From an uncultured Pelagibacteraceae bacterium (lineage in GTDB: Bacteria; Pseudomonadota; Alphaproteobacteria; Pelagibacterales; Pelagibacteraceae): a stretch of DNA of 64,000 bases. The notes under the pieces are model-generated. The model had not been told where the DNA came from, did no database searches, and worked only from the letters and a program-made list of their open reading frames with translations. Positions 37,266 to 47,468 of the stretch are shown piece after piece; position 1 is the stretch's first letter; each line of letters begins with the position of its first letter. The stretch lies in contig CACFQR010000003.1 in assembly GCA_902568465.1 (NCBI GenBank), forward strand, positions 53,172 to 117,171, in the 5' to 3' direction. Both the position numbers and the translations under genes were made by a program.

Positions 37266-38563
37266 CCATTAGCTTTTTCAATAAGCTTACCATCCCAAAC
37301 AATTGCTTTGCCGTTTACAATTGTTCCTAAAGGAAAACCTTTTACTTCATAACCATCAAATGGTGTCCAGCCACATTTACTTGCAATCCAATCGTTTTTA
37401 ATTACTTTTTTCGTATTCATATCCACGATGGTTAAATCAGCATCGTATCCCTCTTTAATGTAACCTTTATTTTTTATTCCAAAAATTCTTACTGGGTTTT
37501 CGCAAACTAATTTTATGAATTGGTTTAAAGTTAACTTATTATTGTTTATGTGATTAAGCATAAGCGGGACAAGTGTCTGAACTCCTGGCATTCCTGATGG
37601 TGTTTGAGGATATTCTTTTTTTTTATTTTCTAAACTGTGAGGAGCGTGATCTGAACCTATGGTATCAACTAAACTATCCTTCACCGCTTTCCAAAGCATA
37701 TCTTGGTGTTTCTTTTCTCTAATTGGTGGATTCATTTGCGCAAGTGATCCTAGCAGTTTGTAACAATGTGGGGCGCTGATAGTTAAATGTTGTGGAGTAA
37801 TTTCAAAGCTAACATTACCTTTGTACCTTGATAAAAATTCTACTTCTTCTTTTGTAGTCACATGCAAGACATGTATTTTTTTTTTATAACGTTCTGCAAT
37901 TTTAACCACTCTTCTGGTTGAAGACAATGCGCATTCTTCATTCCTCCAGATTGGATGGGAGCTTACATCTCCTTTTTTTATAAATTTTTTTCTTAGATTT
38001 AAGATCTCTTCATCCTCTGAATGGATTGCAACAATTTTAGAACTATTTGAAATAACTTTTTCTATATCTTTTTCATCTTTTACTAAAAGATTGCCGGTAG
38101 AAGAACCTGCAAATAATTTCACTCCACAACATCCTTCGAGCTTATCTACTTTTTTTAAATCTTCCATATTTTGTGGAGTTGCACCAAAATAAAAAGCATA
38201 ATTAGAAAACATTCTATTTTTAGCTAAATTAAGTTTTTTATTAAATTCTTTTTGATTAGATGTTGGTGGATTGGTGTTGGGCATTTCAAAAACTGAAGTT
38301 ACACCACCCATAACTGCGGCTCTGCTTCCTGATTCTAAGTCCTCAACGTCAGTAGAGCCTGGCTCTCTAAAATGAACCTGAGTATCTATAATTCCTGGTA
38401 AAATTATAAGATTGGTAACATCTAAAACTTTTGTATCTGAAGTTTTTTCAATTTTATCTATGCTTTTTATTATCCCATTAGAAATGCCAATATCAATAGT
38501 TCTTAACTCACCATCGATAAAACATTTGCCATTTTTTAAAATAAGATCAAAAGTAGCAGGCAT
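37247..38563 (-). CDS. pyrC: dihydroorotase, alphaproteobacterial class
   Basis: Amidohydrolase catalysing cyclisation of carbamoyl-aspartate to dihydroorotate in pyrimidine synthesis. 438 residues: D-T-Q-V-H-F-R-E-P-G at 60-69, E-M-P-N-T-N-P, H-S-E-D-E-E, H-V-L-H-V-T-T, and I-G-S-D-H-A-P-H with the catalytic Asp. The first metal-ligand His of the usual H-x-H is Gln62. I recall this Q-V-H form as regular in the alphaproteobacterial subgroup rather than as decay. An allantoinase-like or other cyclic-imidase role cannot be fully excluded. Its last codons lie in the right direct repeat. Confidence 0.85.
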   Translation of the reverse strand: MPATFDLILKNGKCFIDGELRTIDIGISNGIIKSIDKIEKTSDTKVLDVTNLIILPGIIDTQVHFREPGSTDVEDLESGSRAAVMGGVTSVFEMPNTNPPTSNQKEFNKKLNLAKNRMFSNYAFYFGATPQNMEDLKKVDKLEGCCGVKLFAGSSTGNLLVKDEKDIEKVISNSSKIVAIHSEDEEILNLRKKFIKKGDVSSHPIWRNEECALSSTRRVVKIAERYKKKIHVLHVTTKEEVEFLSRYKGNVSFEITPQHLTISAPHCYKLLGSLAQMNPPIREKKHQDMLWKAVKDSLVDTIGSDHAPHSLENKKKEYPQTPSGMPGVQTLVPLMLNHINNNKLTLNQFIKLVCENPVRIFGIKNKGYIKEGYDADLTIVDMNTKKVIKNDWIASKCGWTPFDGYEVKGFPLGTIVNGKAIVWDGKLIEKANGKPLKF

Positions 38564-38605
38564 TCTGAATGTATTTAATATATTATAGAATTAAAATTTG
38601 CAAAT

Positions 38606-39496
38606 ATGGAAAAAAACGAAGTTATTACTCTGGAAGATCGAGGATTTATAGAAGTAAGGGGACCTGAAGCAAAAGATTTTTTACAAAATATAGTTACTAA
38701 CGACATAGAGAAAGTAAGTGAAAAATCAACAATTTTTTCTTCAATATTGACTCCGCAAGGTAAATATTTATTTGATTTTTTTATAATAAAATCAAAAGAT
38801 AATTACCTTATTGAGTGTGAAAAAAAATCCACACCAGAAATTACAAAACTCTTAAATTATTATAAATTAAGATCAAAAGTTGAGTTAATTGATTTAAGCG
38901 AAAAGTATGTTGCGGCAGTTATATCTCTAGAAAAGTTTAAAGAAATTGGAAATTCTGAAATTTCAATAGGTAAAAGAATAAATTATCGAGACGATCTGAT
39001 TTATGTTGATCCAAGAAATGTAAATTTAGGTGCAAAAATTATATCAAAATTAGAAAATTTGTATCTTACAATCAAGAAATTGAACTTAACTATTGTAGAT
39101 AAAAAAAAATATTATAATAAAAGCTTTGAGTTAGGTATACCCCAGATTGATTTAAACAAATTAAGAGACAAAATTTTTGGTATTGAAAACAATTTAGATG
39201 AGTTGAAGGGTATTGATTTTAAAAAAGGTTGCTATGTGGGCCAAGAAAATACGTCAAGGATTAAACTAAGAAATAAACTGAGAAGACGAATATTGCCTGT
39301 TCAAATAATTTCTGGAGAAATTTCTGAGAATGAAATAATTAAGTATAAAAATAATGAAATTGGCAAAATCATGATAGGTAAGCCTTATTCGTTTGCTTTA
39401 ATTAAAGTCGTGGATCCTGATTTAAAAGAATTTAATAATAAGGAACTTGTTTGTAAAAACTCTAAAGTCAAAGTTTTAAAACCTGATTGGATTTAG
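38606..39496 (+). CDS. ygfZ: YgfZ/GcvT-domain folate-binding protein
   Basis: Folate-dependent protein supporting activity of certain iron-sulfur enzymes (for example MiaB). The 296-residue protein is related to the glycine-cleavage T protein but carries the diagnostic K-G-C-Y-x-G-Q-E motif with Cys at about residue 209. An early F-L-Q-N-I-V-T-N-D and L-T-P-Q-G-K-Y-L-F-D-F are also family hallmarks. Divergent from pyrC with 42 bases between. Its end overlaps the convergent LysE-type gene by four bases. Confidence 0.92.
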   Translation: MEKNEVITLEDRGFIEVRGPEAKDFLQNIVTNDIEKVSEKSTIFSSILTPQGKYLFDFFIIKSKDNYLIECEKKSTPEITKLLNYYKLRSKVELIDLSEKYVAAVISLEKFKEIGNSEISIGKRINYRDDLIYVDPRNVNLGAKIISKLENLYLTIKKLNLTIVDKKKYYNKSFELGIPQIDLNKLRDKIFGIENNLDELKGIDFKKGCYVGQENTSRIKLRNKLRRRILPVQIISGEISENEIIKYKNNEIGKIMIGKPYSFALIKVVDPDLKEFNNKELVCKNSKVKVLKPDWI

Positions 39497-40110
39497 TCAA
39501 AAAAATTTAGAATATTAATTAAAACATAAATGGCTAAAATAGACATGAATATTATTATAAATATATTTATTATTTTCCAAACTTTTGCGGTTTCAAGATA
39601 TTTAGATAAAAATTTTGACATATATCCAATAGTAAAAAAAAATATAAAAGAGGATATTGAAGCTCCTATACCAAAAAAAATTTTTTGATTAAGCGCAAAA
39701 TCTTTAGAGAAATTTCCTAAAAAAAATACAGTGTCAGAATAAACGTGTGGATTAAGATAAGTGAAACCTAGTGTTTTAGAAATTACAGCTGATAATGAAT
39801 ATGGATTTTTTGGAAAATTTAAACTTAAATTGTAAATTTCTTTGTTGATTTTTCCCCATATAAAATTTAATAAAAAAATTAAAAGTAGTATGTTTAATAT
39901 TAATTCAATGAATGGAGTAAAAAAATTCTGAAAATAGTTAAATATAAAAATTCCTAGAAAAATTAATAGAAAATCCGACAAAGCACAAATTAAGCAAACA
40001 ATAAAAATGAATTCTTTTTTAAGTCCCTGCTCTATTACAAATATATTTTGGGCCCCTATTGCGAAAATTAAACTTAATCCTGTTATAAATCCTAATATTA
40101 AATATGTCAT
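39493..40110 (-). CDS. LysE/ArgO-family amino-acid exporter
   Basis: 205-residue inner-membrane protein with about six helices and the family N-terminus G-L-S-L-I-F-A-I-G-A-Q-N-I-F-V-I-E-Q-G-L. Relatives export lysine and arginine. ATG 40108-40110 is used. A longer frame reaches 40170 but would translate most of tRNA-Leu. Only six bases (GATAAA) separate the encoded tRNA CCA end from the ATG, so the mRNA is probably transcribed with the tRNA and left nearly leaderless by 3' processing. Confidence 0.9.
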   Translation of the reverse strand: MTYLILGFITGLSLIFAIGAQNIFVIEQGLKKEFIFIVCLICALSDFLLIFLGIFIFNYFQNFFTPFIELILNILLLIFLLNFIWGKINKEIYNLSLNFPKNPYSLSAVISKTLGFTYLNPHVYSDTVFFLGNFSKDFALNQKIFFGIGASISSFIFFFTIGYMSKFLSKYLETAKVWKIINIFIIIFMSILAIYVLINILNFFD

Positions 40111-40116
40111 TTTATC

Positions 40117-40202
40117 TGGTGCGGCTAGAGAGACTCGAACTCTCACTGGGAAACCCCACTTGGCCCTCAACCAAGCCTGTCTACCAATTCCAGCATAGCC
40201 GC
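40117..40202 (-). tRNA. tRNA-Leu (anticodon GAG)
   Basis: 86 bases with an encoded CCA (40117-40119 on the plus strand as TGG). The acceptor stem is GCGGCTA with TAGCCGC. The anticodon stem is CTTGG/CCAAG around TTGAGGG, giving GAG, which reads CTT and CTC. The long variable arm is typical of tRNA-Leu, and the T-arm contains GTTCGAG. Divergent from nadA. Confidence 0.96.
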
Positions 40203-40256
40203 TTCTGCGTCAGAATAAGTTAATGACAACTTATATTCAAGTTGGTAGATTTTAGT

Positions 40257-41246
40257 ATGGAAATAAAACAACAAATAAAAAAAGAAACTGATCCAATTTA
40301 TAAAAAAGTTTCTAAGCTTATCCCTGAGGTTGAGTGGGCTTTTCATGCACCGCTGATTCATAAAATTAATAAATTAAAAAAAGAAAAAAATGCTGTTGTT
40401 TTAGCTCATAATTATCAAACTCCAGAAATTTTTTATGGTATAGCCGATATAGCTGCCGACTCATTAGCTTTAGCTGTTGAAGCAGAAAAAACTAATGCTG
40501 ATATTATTGTAATGTGTGGAGTGCATTTTATGGCAGAAACAGCAAAACTAATGAATCCAAATAAAAAAGTCTTGTTACCAGATATGGGTGCCGGATGTTC
40601 ATTAGCCTCATCAATTACTGGTAAAGATGTGAGAATGCTTAAGGAAAAATATCCAGGTGTTCCAGTTGTTTCTTATGTAAACACTTCTGCTGAAGTTAAA
40701 GCTGAATCAGATGTATGTTGTACATCTGCAAATGCAGTTAAAGTTGTAGAATCTCTTGGTGTAGATAAAGTAATTTTTCTCCCAGATCATTATTTAGCAA
40801 ACTACGTTCAAAAAAATACAAAAGTTAAAATTATTTCTTGGCAGGGTACTTGTATAGTTCACGAGAAATTTACCGGAAAAGAAGTTGAAGATATTAGAAA
40901 AGAAAATCCTGATATTAAAGTTATAGCACACCCGGAATGTCCACCTGACGTAATTAGTGCTTCTGATTTTGCTGGATCCACTTCTAATATGGTTAAGTAT
41001 GTTAAGGAAAAACAACCTAAAAAGGTTTTGCTAGTAACGGAGTGTTCAATGAGTGACAACGTTCAGATAGAAAATCCTAATGTTCAATTTATAAAACCTT
41101 GTAATCTTTGCCCCCACATGAAAAAAATTACACTTAATAAAATATTTGACTGCTTAAAAAATGAAACTAATGAAATTAAAATCGGTAATAATATAGCTGC
41201 TATGGCAAGAAAATCTGTACAGAGAATGGCTGCCATAGGTCGTTAA
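40257..41246 (+). CDS. nadA: quinolinate synthase NadA
   Basis: [4Fe-4S] enzyme condensing iminoaspartate and dihydroxyacetone phosphate to quinolinate for NAD synthesis. 329 residues from ATG 40257 (the TTG five codons upstream is not needed). Motifs: A-H-N-Y-Q-T-P-E-I, M-C-G-V-H-F-M-A-E-T-A-K, D-M-G-A-G-C-S-L-A, H-P-E-C-P-P and C-N-L-C-P-H-M-K, which supply the cluster cysteines. nadC follows ten bases after the stop. No aspartate oxidase (nadB) is adjacent, so iminoaspartate must come from a gene elsewhere. Confidence 0.96.
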   Translation: MEIKQQIKKETDPIYKKVSKLIPEVEWAFHAPLIHKINKLKKEKNAVVLAHNYQTPEIFYGIADIAADSLALAVEAEKTNADIIVMCGVHFMAETAKLMNPNKKVLLPDMGAGCSLASSITGKDVRMLKEKYPGVPVVSYVNTSAEVKAESDVCCTSANAVKVVESLGVDKVIFLPDHYLANYVQKNTKVKIISWQGTCIVHEKFTGKEVEDIRKENPDIKVIAHPECPPDVISASDFAGSTSNMVKYVKEKQPKKVLLVTECSMSDNVQIENPNVQFIKPCNLCPHMKKITLNKIFDCLKNETNEIKIGNNIAAMARKSVQRMAAIGR

Positions 41247-41256
41247 TTATCCAAAC

Positions 41257-42072
41257 GTGATAACTCAAAATATAGTAAAAAATGCAATGTCAGAGGATTT
41301 ACGACCTTCTGGAGATATCACCACTCAACTCATAAGAAATAATAAAAAAATAAAAGCTAAAATAATTTCAAATGAAAATTGCATAATTGGAGGATTAAAT
41401 TATGCAAAGGAAGCCTTTAAATATTCAGATAAAAAAATTTCTTTTCAAGCTAAATCTAAAGATGGGAAAAAAATAAAAAAAGGTCAAGTTGTAGCTTTAG
41501 TAAATGGAAAAGCTAAATCAATTTTGAAAAGCGAAAGAGTTGCGCTTAACTTTTTAAGTCTTATTTCTGGAGTTGCAACAACAACAAGAAAATTTGTAGA
41601 TAAAATCAAAGGTAAAAACTGCAAGATTTGTTGCACAAGAAAAACAACACCCAATTTGAGATTAATACAAAAATATGCAGTTAAACTTGGAGGGGGGCTA
41701 AATCATAGATTTAACCTAAGTGATGAAATTTTAATAAAAGATAACCATATCTCAATAGATGGAAATATTCGAAAGTTAGTTATAAGAGCTATAAAGAATA
41801 GAAAAGGAAAAAAAATTACAGTCGAAGTCGATAATCTTCGCCAGCTTAAAGAAATTAAAGGTTTAAAATTTAATAGAATATTATTTGACAACATGAATGC
41901 TAAAAATATTAAAAAAGGTATTATTTTGTTAAATAAGTTTTATGAAACTGAGGCGTCAGGTGGAATTAATTTAAAGAATGTGAGAAAGATAGCTTCTACT
42001 GGAGTAAACAGAATTTCAGTGGGTAGAATAACACATAGTGCGCCAGCAATTAACTTTAAATTAGAAATATGA
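41257..42072 (+). CDS. nadC: nicotinate-nucleotide pyrophosphorylase NadC
   Basis: Converts quinolinate and PRPP to nicotinate mononucleotide. 271 residues from GTG 41257. Motifs: E-D-L-x-P-S-G-D-I-T-T (about 13-23), E-R-V-A-L-N-F-L, C-T-R-K-T-T-P-N-L-R, K-Y-A-V-K-L-G-G-G-L-N-H-R, I-K-D-N-H, and E-A-S-G-G-I-N near the C-terminus. The GTG is favoured because an internal Met at residue 11 would remove the first helix. It overlaps the next gene by four bases. Confidence 0.95.
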   Translation: MITQNIVKNAMSEDLRPSGDITTQLIRNNKKIKAKIISNENCIIGGLNYAKEAFKYSDKKISFQAKSKDGKKIKKGQVVALVNGKAKSILKSERVALNFLSLISGVATTTRKFVDKIKGKNCKICCTRKTTPNLRLIQKYAVKLGGGLNHRFNLSDEILIKDNHISIDGNIRKLVIRAIKNRKGKKITVEVDNLRQLKEIKGLKFNRILFDNMNAKNIKKGIILLNKFYETEASGGINLKNVRKIASTGVNRISVGRITHSAPAINFKLEI

Positions 42073-42707
42073 TTGAAAATAATTTACCAAATAAAATTGC
42101 AATTTTTCCTTTATCTAATGCAATATTTTTTCCAAGAACAATTTTGCCATTAAATATATTTGAAGATAGATACATTCAATTAATTAACGATTGTATGTCT
42201 GAAAATAGAATGTTCGGTATGGTACAACCAAAAAATAAAAATGATAAAAAACCAGAAGTTTATGAGATTGGATGTTTGGGTAAAATTATTAGCTTTAATG
42301 AAACTACAGACAAACGATTTATAATTAGCCTATCAGGCATAATCAGATTTAGAATTACAAAAGAAATAGAGAAAGAAAAGCTCTATAGAAATTTTGAGGT
42401 AAATTATTCGGAATTTTTAACTGATTTAAATGAAAAAAAAAACCAGATAGTTAACTATGATAAAAAAAATTTATTAAATAAAATAAAATCTTTTTTCCAA
42501 AAAATAGGCTACCCGATTGACTCGAATGAACTTTCAAAATTAAGCTTGGATCAATTGGTGAGCACTGTAAGTATGATCTCTCCTTTTTCAGTAGAGGAAA
42601 AACAAAAATTAATTGAGACAATTAAAATTGAAGACAAGATTAAAACGTTAGATGAGATTATTAGTTTTAACCTTGTAGACTTCCAAGAAAACAAAACTGT
42701 ACAGTAA
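42069..42707 (+). CDS. LON substrate-binding-domain protein
   Basis: 212 residues comprising only the N-terminal (substrate-binding) domain of Lon protease: I-A-I-F-P-L-S-N-A-I-F-F-P at 11-23, L-P-L-N-I-F-E-D-R-Y, and G-C-L-G-K-I near residue 70. No ATPase or peptidase domain follows, and the gene ends at its own stop before the convergent ppdK. Stand-alone LON-domain proteins are common in alphaproteobacteria, and their function is not established. Translation is probably coupled to nadC. Confidence 0.88.
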   Translation: MIENNLPNKIAIFPLSNAIFFPRTILPLNIFEDRYIQLINDCMSENRMFGMVQPKNKNDKKPEVYEIGCLGKIISFNETTDKRFIISLSGIIRFRITKEIEKEKLYRNFEVNYSEFLTDLNEKKNQIVNYDKKNLLNKIKSFFQKIGYPIDSNELSKLSLDQLVSTVSMISPFSVEEKQKLIETIKIEDKIKTLDEIISFNLVDFQENKTVQ

Positions 42708-42734
42708 GTAATAATAAAATTTGTAAATACTTAA

Positions 42735-45401
42735 TTATTTTTTTTGTTTTTTAAGATAAGCTTGAGCAGCTGATAAACGTGCAATAGGTACTCTATAAGG
42801 CGAGCAGGAAACATAATTTAATTTAGCTTTTTCACAAAAACTAATACTTGCTGGATCACCTCCATGCTCTCCACAAATACCCAGTTTAAGAGATTTTTTT
42901 TGAGCCCTGCCTCTTTCAGTTGCAATTTTTATTAGTTCTCCTACACCTCTATCATCAATGCTTACAAAAGGATCTCTATTAAAAATTTTATTTTCAACAT
43001 AGTCATTTAAAAATTTTCCAGCATCGTCTCTGCTTATACCAAAAGTTGTTTGTGTCAAATCATTTGTTCCAAAGCTAAAGAAATCTGCAAACTTTGCTAT
43101 ATCGTTAGCTCTGAGAGCAGCTCTAGGAAGTTCAATCATAGTACCAATAAAATATTTAACTTTAGTTTTATGTTTTTTTTGAACTTCTTCTGCTGTTTTT
43201 TCAATTAAATTTCTTAGTATTTGGATTTCTGCTGCGGTAGAAACAAGAGGTATCATTATTTCAGGTATCACTAATTTCATTTTTTTATTCTTACAAAAAA
43301 TTAAAGCTTCGAAAATTGCTTTGCATTGCATTTTATAAATTTCAGGAAAAGATATACCTAGCCTACATCCTCTATGTCCTAACATTGGATTTTGTTCATG
43401 AAGTTCAACAATTCTAGATTTTATATCTTCATTAGAAATATTTAATTCTTTAGCAATGTCATCAATGTCTTTATCAGTTTTTGGTAAAAACTCGTGTAAT
43501 GGTGGATCTAAAAGTCTAACTGTTACAGGCAAACCACTCATAATTTTAAAAATTTCTACAAAATCATTTTTTTGATAAGGGAGTAGTTTGTCTAAAGCTT
43601 TTTCTCTATCCTCCAATGTTTTTGATAATATCATCTGCCTAACAGAAATAATTCTTTTTTCATCAAAAAACATATGCTCAGTTCTACAGAGTCCAATTCC
43701 TTCAGCTCCAAAATCTCTAGCTATTTTAGTATCAGCTGGTGTTTCAGAGTTAGTTCTTACTTTTAGTTTTCTATATCTGTCTGCCCATTTCATTAACGTA
43801 GAAAAATATCCTGATATATCTGGTTTTACTGTTGGAACTTTTCCAAGAATAACTTTACCACTACCGCCATCTATCGTGATGATATCACCTTCCTTAATTT
43901 TGTGTTCACCAGCTTTAAAAAACTTATTTTCATAATCAATTTTGATTTCATTTGATCCAGATACACAAGGTTTTCCCATTCCCCGCGCTACAACAGCCGC
44001 ATGACTAGTCATTCCACCTCTTGATGTAAGAATTCCATTTGCTGCATGCATACCATTAATATCTTCTGGGGAGGTTTCTATTCTAACTAAAATTACATCC
44101 TGCATCTGTTCTTTTAATCTCTCAGCTTCATCAGCAGAAAATATAACTTTTCCACTTGCAGCTCCAGGAGACGCAGGTAGTCCAGTTGCTATAATTTTTT
44201 TTTCGGCTTTTTCATCTAGTGTTGGATGCAATAAGGTATCAAGTGTATTTGGGTCAACTCTCAATATAGCTTCTTTTTCGGAAATAAGTTTTTCTTTTAC
44301 CATATCAACTGCAATTTTAATTGCTGCCTTAGCTGTTCTTTTTCCAGATCGTGTTTGTAACATCCATAATTTGTTATTTTCAATTGTAAATTCGATATCT
44401 TGCATATCTTTATATTTTTTTTCCAATAGTAAAAAAAAGTTTTTAAGTTGTAAAAAAATCTTCGGCATAGTTTCTTCTAATGATTTAGTTTGTGAATTTT
44501 TATTTTTCGACTTTTTAGTAATGTTTTGAGGAGTGCGTGTGCCAGCTACAACATCCTCGCCTTGAGCATTTATTAAATACTCACCAAACAATTCTTTTTC
44601 ACCTGTTGAAGGGTCTCTTGTAAATGCTACTCCAGTTGCACAGCTTTCTCCCATATTACCAAATACCATCGCTTGAATATTTACTGCTGTTCCCCAATGG
44701 TCTGGTATAAAATTTATTTTTCTATATATTTTTGCTCTTTTACTATTCCAAGATAAAAAGACAGCGCTTATCGCGCCCCACAATTGTTCGTTTACATTTT
44801 GAGGAAAATTTTTTTTTGTTTCTTTTAAAACAATTTCTTTAAAATTTTTTATTAAACCATCCCAATCGTCTTCTTCAAGATCAGTATCTTGTATTACTCC
44901 TTTGGTAAGTTTAAAATTTTCAATTAAATCTTCAAAGACGTATGAATCAATTCCAAGAACGACGTTACTATACATTTGTATAAATCTTCTATAACTATCT
45001 TTTGCAAATTTTCCATTTGATGTTTTATTTTTTAAAGCAATAACTGTTTGGTCATTTAAACCTAAATTTAGAATTGTATCCATCATACCAGGCATTGATA
45101 CTTTTGCTCCAGATCTTACAGAAACTAATAAAGGGTTCGACAAACTTCCAAATTTCTTTTTTGATATTTTTTCAATTAATAAGATTTCTTTTTTAACTTC
45201 ATTTATAACTTTTTTAGGTATTTTTTTATTATTTTTGTAAAAGTAGTCACAAACTTCAGTTGATATTGTAAATCCTGGTGGAACTGGCAAGCCAAGTTTT
45301 GCCATGTGTGCTAAATTTGCACCCTTACCCCCAAGGATATTCTTATCATTAAACTTGCTTTTCGTTCCTTGATTATTAAATCTATAAATTAGTTTTTTCA
45401 A
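42735..45401 (-). CDS. ppdK: pyruvate, phosphate dikinase
   Basis: Interconverts pyruvate, ATP and phosphate with PEP, AMP and PPi, giving PEP for gluconeogenesis. The 888-residue protein has the N-terminal nucleotide-binding domain (G-G-K-G-A-N-L-A-H-M), the phosphohistidine domain G-G-M-T-S-H-A-A-V-V-A-R, and the C-terminal PEP domain with F-F-S-F-G-T-N-D-L-T-Q and G-I-C-G-E-H-G-G-D-P. It follows glyS with no gap between stop and ATG, an arrangement common in alphaproteobacteria. Confidence 0.97.
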   Translation of the reverse strand: MKKLIYRFNNQGTKSKFNDKNILGGKGANLAHMAKLGLPVPPGFTISTEVCDYFYKNNKKIPKKVINEVKKEILLIEKISKKKFGSLSNPLLVSVRSGAKVSMPGMMDTILNLGLNDQTVIALKNKTSNGKFAKDSYRRFIQMYSNVVLGIDSYVFEDLIENFKLTKGVIQDTDLEEDDWDGLIKNFKEIVLKETKKNFPQNVNEQLWGAISAVFLSWNSKRAKIYRKINFIPDHWGTAVNIQAMVFGNMGESCATGVAFTRDPSTGEKELFGEYLINAQGEDVVAGTRTPQNITKKSKNKNSQTKSLEETMPKIFLQLKNFFLLLEKKYKDMQDIEFTIENNKLWMLQTRSGKRTAKAAIKIAVDMVKEKLISEKEAILRVDPNTLDTLLHPTLDEKAEKKIIATGLPASPGAASGKVIFSADEAERLKEQMQDVILVRIETSPEDINGMHAANGILTSRGGMTSHAAVVARGMGKPCVSGSNEIKIDYENKFFKAGEHKIKEGDIITIDGGSGKVILGKVPTVKPDISGYFSTLMKWADRYRKLKVRTNSETPADTKIARDFGAEGIGLCRTEHMFFDEKRIISVRQMILSKTLEDREKALDKLLPYQKNDFVEIFKIMSGLPVTVRLLDPPLHEFLPKTDKDIDDIAKELNISNEDIKSRIVELHEQNPMLGHRGCRLGISFPEIYKMQCKAIFEALIFCKNKKMKLVIPEIMIPLVSTAAEIQILRNLIEKTAEEVQKKHKTKVKYFIGTMIELPRAALRANDIAKFADFFSFGTNDLTQTTFGISRDDAGKFLNDYVENKIFNRDPFVSIDDRGVGELIKIATERGRAQKKSLKLGICGEHGGDPASISFCEKAKLNYVSCSPYRVPIARLSAAQAYLKKQKK

Positions 45402-47468
45402 TTACGCCCCCTCAACTTTCGAAAAGTCAATAAAGTTATTATATGTCTTACAAAACATTTGTAATAATTCTAAACGATTTTTTTTTATATCTAAATTTTC
45501 ATCATTTACAATTACATTTTCAAAAAAAATGTCAGTTGTATGTTTTGCCGCGGAAAGAACCTTTAAAGTTTCATCATAACTTTCATCTTTTTTTGTGCTG
45601 GAAAAATACTGGCGTATTTCGTTAATTTTATTATACAAGTTTTTTTCCTCATCTTTCTTAAATAAAAACGACTCTGGCTGTCCTAAGACCTCTTCTTTTT
45701 TATTCTTCAATTCTTGTTCAATAATATTGGAGGCCCTTTTATAAGTTTCTATAATATTTTTACATATATCTTTAGAAATATTTTTATTAATAATTAAACA
45801 TTTATTATAAAGTACTAAAAAATCATGGCCACCTTGTGAACTATACGTAGCTTCAATAATATCATTTCTAATTTTTTTATCTTTTAACAAATTTTTAAAT
45901 CTTTCTCTCAAAAAAAATAAAACTTCTTTAGTAATAGACTTGTTTACAAATTGAACGTTTTGTTCTTCGTAAGCGGCAATAGAATAGTTTATTAAATCTT
46001 TTAGCTGAATACTCAATTTATTCTCAATTATTATTCTTAATAGACCAATAGCATTTCTTCTTAAAGCAAAAGGATCTTTTGAACTTGTTGGTTTTTCATT
46101 TATCCCAAAAAAGCCTACTAGTACATCTATTTTATCAATTAAAGAAACTGCTAAGCTAATTGGTTTTTTAGGTACTTCACTGTTGATACCAATTGGTAAG
46201 TAATGATCACTAATTGCAATTGAGATATCATCTTCAAAACCTTGCTCTTTTGCAAAATATTTTCCCATAACACCTTGTAGCTCTGGATACTCACCCACTA
46301 GATCTGAAACTAAATCAGCTTTACAAATTGAGGCGGCTATTTCAACTTTTTCTTTACTTATATAAAGCTGGTCAGAAATCATTCCAGCTAATTTTCTCAA
46401 TCTTTGTGTTCTGCTATAAAATGTTCCCAATTGATTAAAAAAAGATAAATTTTTTAGTTTTCCAACTTGTTTAACTAGACTTTGGTTTTTATTTTTTTGC
46501 CAGAAAAATTTAGCATCAGATAACCTAGCTTCTACAACTCTTTGATTTCCTATTTTTATATAACCCTTTTTATCTGGTAAATTAGCGACCAATAAAAATG
46601 AATTTGTTAATTTATCATTACTATCAAACATAGGAAAATATTTTTGATGTTGTTGCATAGTTACAATTAAAATCTCTTGAGGTACCTTTAAATAAATTTC
46701 ATCAAATTTACATAATATAACATTAGGTTTTTCAACCAAATTAACGACTTCTTCTATTAATTTTTCATCAAATTTTTTTTTAAATTGCCTTGCATTGCAA
46801 ATACTATTCATTTTACCAATAATTACATTTTTTCTTTTTTCTTGATCTAAAATGACGTCTTGTGTTTTAAGAATATCCAAATAGCTTTTAAAATTAATTA
46901 CTTTTTTAATTTTTTCATCATTGTCTCCATCTATAAAAGTTTGATTTCCACTTTTAAGATGATAAAAATTAAAATCAATTATTTTACTATTAAATAAACA
47001 AATAATAGATTTTAGTGGTCTGGCCCAGCTCAAATCATAAGTTGCCCATTTCATTGATTTTTTCCATGAATAACTTTGAAGTATTTCGGGAATAATTGAT
47101 TTTAGTTCATTAAAAATATCTATTGTTTTTGAAGTAGTTTTAGCGAAATAAAATTCTCCTTTTTCTATTTTTTTTTTAGAAATATCAGATTTATTTAAAT
47201 CATTAGATCTTATAAAACCTTCAAGCGCCTCCTGGGGGGTCCCAACTTTAGGTCCTTTAATAATTTTTCCTGCTTGTTTAATTTTTTCTGGAATTCCTTC
47301 TAGAAAAAAGACTAGTCTTTTAGGAGTTGAAAAAGATTTGCTTGATTTAAAATTAATGCCTTTTTTTTTCAACTTTTCATCAAGCGTTTGTTTAATTTTT
47401 TCTCTGGCATCCTTTTGAAGTTTTGCTGGTATTTCTTCGCTAAATAGTTCAATAAACAATTCAGCCAT
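45402..47468 (-). CDS. glyS: glycyl-tRNA synthetase beta subunit
   Basis: Beta chain of the alpha2-beta2 glycyl-tRNA synthetase, involved in tRNA recognition. The 688-residue protein starts [15 protein letters not shown], which is diagnostic. An HD-like region ([18 protein letters not shown]) and K-D-P-F-A-L-R-R follow. It overlaps glyQ by eight bases and abuts ppdK. Confidence 0.96.
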   Translation of the reverse strand: MAELFIELFSEEIPAKLQKDAREKIKQTLDEKLKKKGINFKSSKSFSTPKRLVFFLEGIPEKIKQAGKIIKGPKVGTPQEALEGFIRSNDLNKSDISKKKIEKGEFYFAKTTSKTIDIFNELKSIIPEILQSYSWKKSMKWATYDLSWARPLKSIICLFNSKIIDFNFYHLKSGNQTFIDGDNDEKIKKVINFKSYLDILKTQDVILDQEKRKNVIIGKMNSICNARQFKKKFDEKLIEEVVNLVEKPNVILCKFDEIYLKVPQEILIVTMQQHQKYFPMFDSNDKLTNSFLLVANLPDKKGYIKIGNQRVVEARLSDAKFFWQKNKNQSLVKQVGKLKNLSFFNQLGTFYSRTQRLRKLAGMISDQLYISKEKVEIAASICKADLVSDLVGEYPELQGVMGKYFAKEQGFEDDISIAISDHYLPIGINSEVPKKPISLAVSLIDKIDVLVGFFGINEKPTSSKDPFALRRNAIGLLRIIIENKLSIQLKDLINYSIAAYEEQNVQFVNKSITKEVLFFLRERFKNLLKDKKIRNDIIEATYSSQGGHDFLVLYNKCLIINKNISKDICKNIIETYKRASNIIEQELKNKKEEVLGQPESFLFKKDEEKNLYNKINEIRQYFSSTKKDESYDETLKVLSAAKHTTDIFFENVIVNDENLDIKKNRLELLQMFCKTYNNFIDFSKVEGA

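Noticed and set aside
37424..38390. Gln in place of the first metal-ligand His of dihydroorotase as evidence of gene decay
   Set aside because: The rest of the active site is intact and the Q-V-H-F-R-E-P-G form is, as far as I recall, regular in the alphaproteobacterial dihydroorotase subgroup.
40111..40170. 20-codon upstream extension of the LysE-type gene
   Set aside because: It would be translated from within tRNA-Leu; the ATG at 40110 matches the family start.
40167..40361. 64-codon minus-strand open frame spanning tRNA-Leu and the nadA start
   Set aside because: Crosses a tRNA gene and a better-supported CDS; no homology features.
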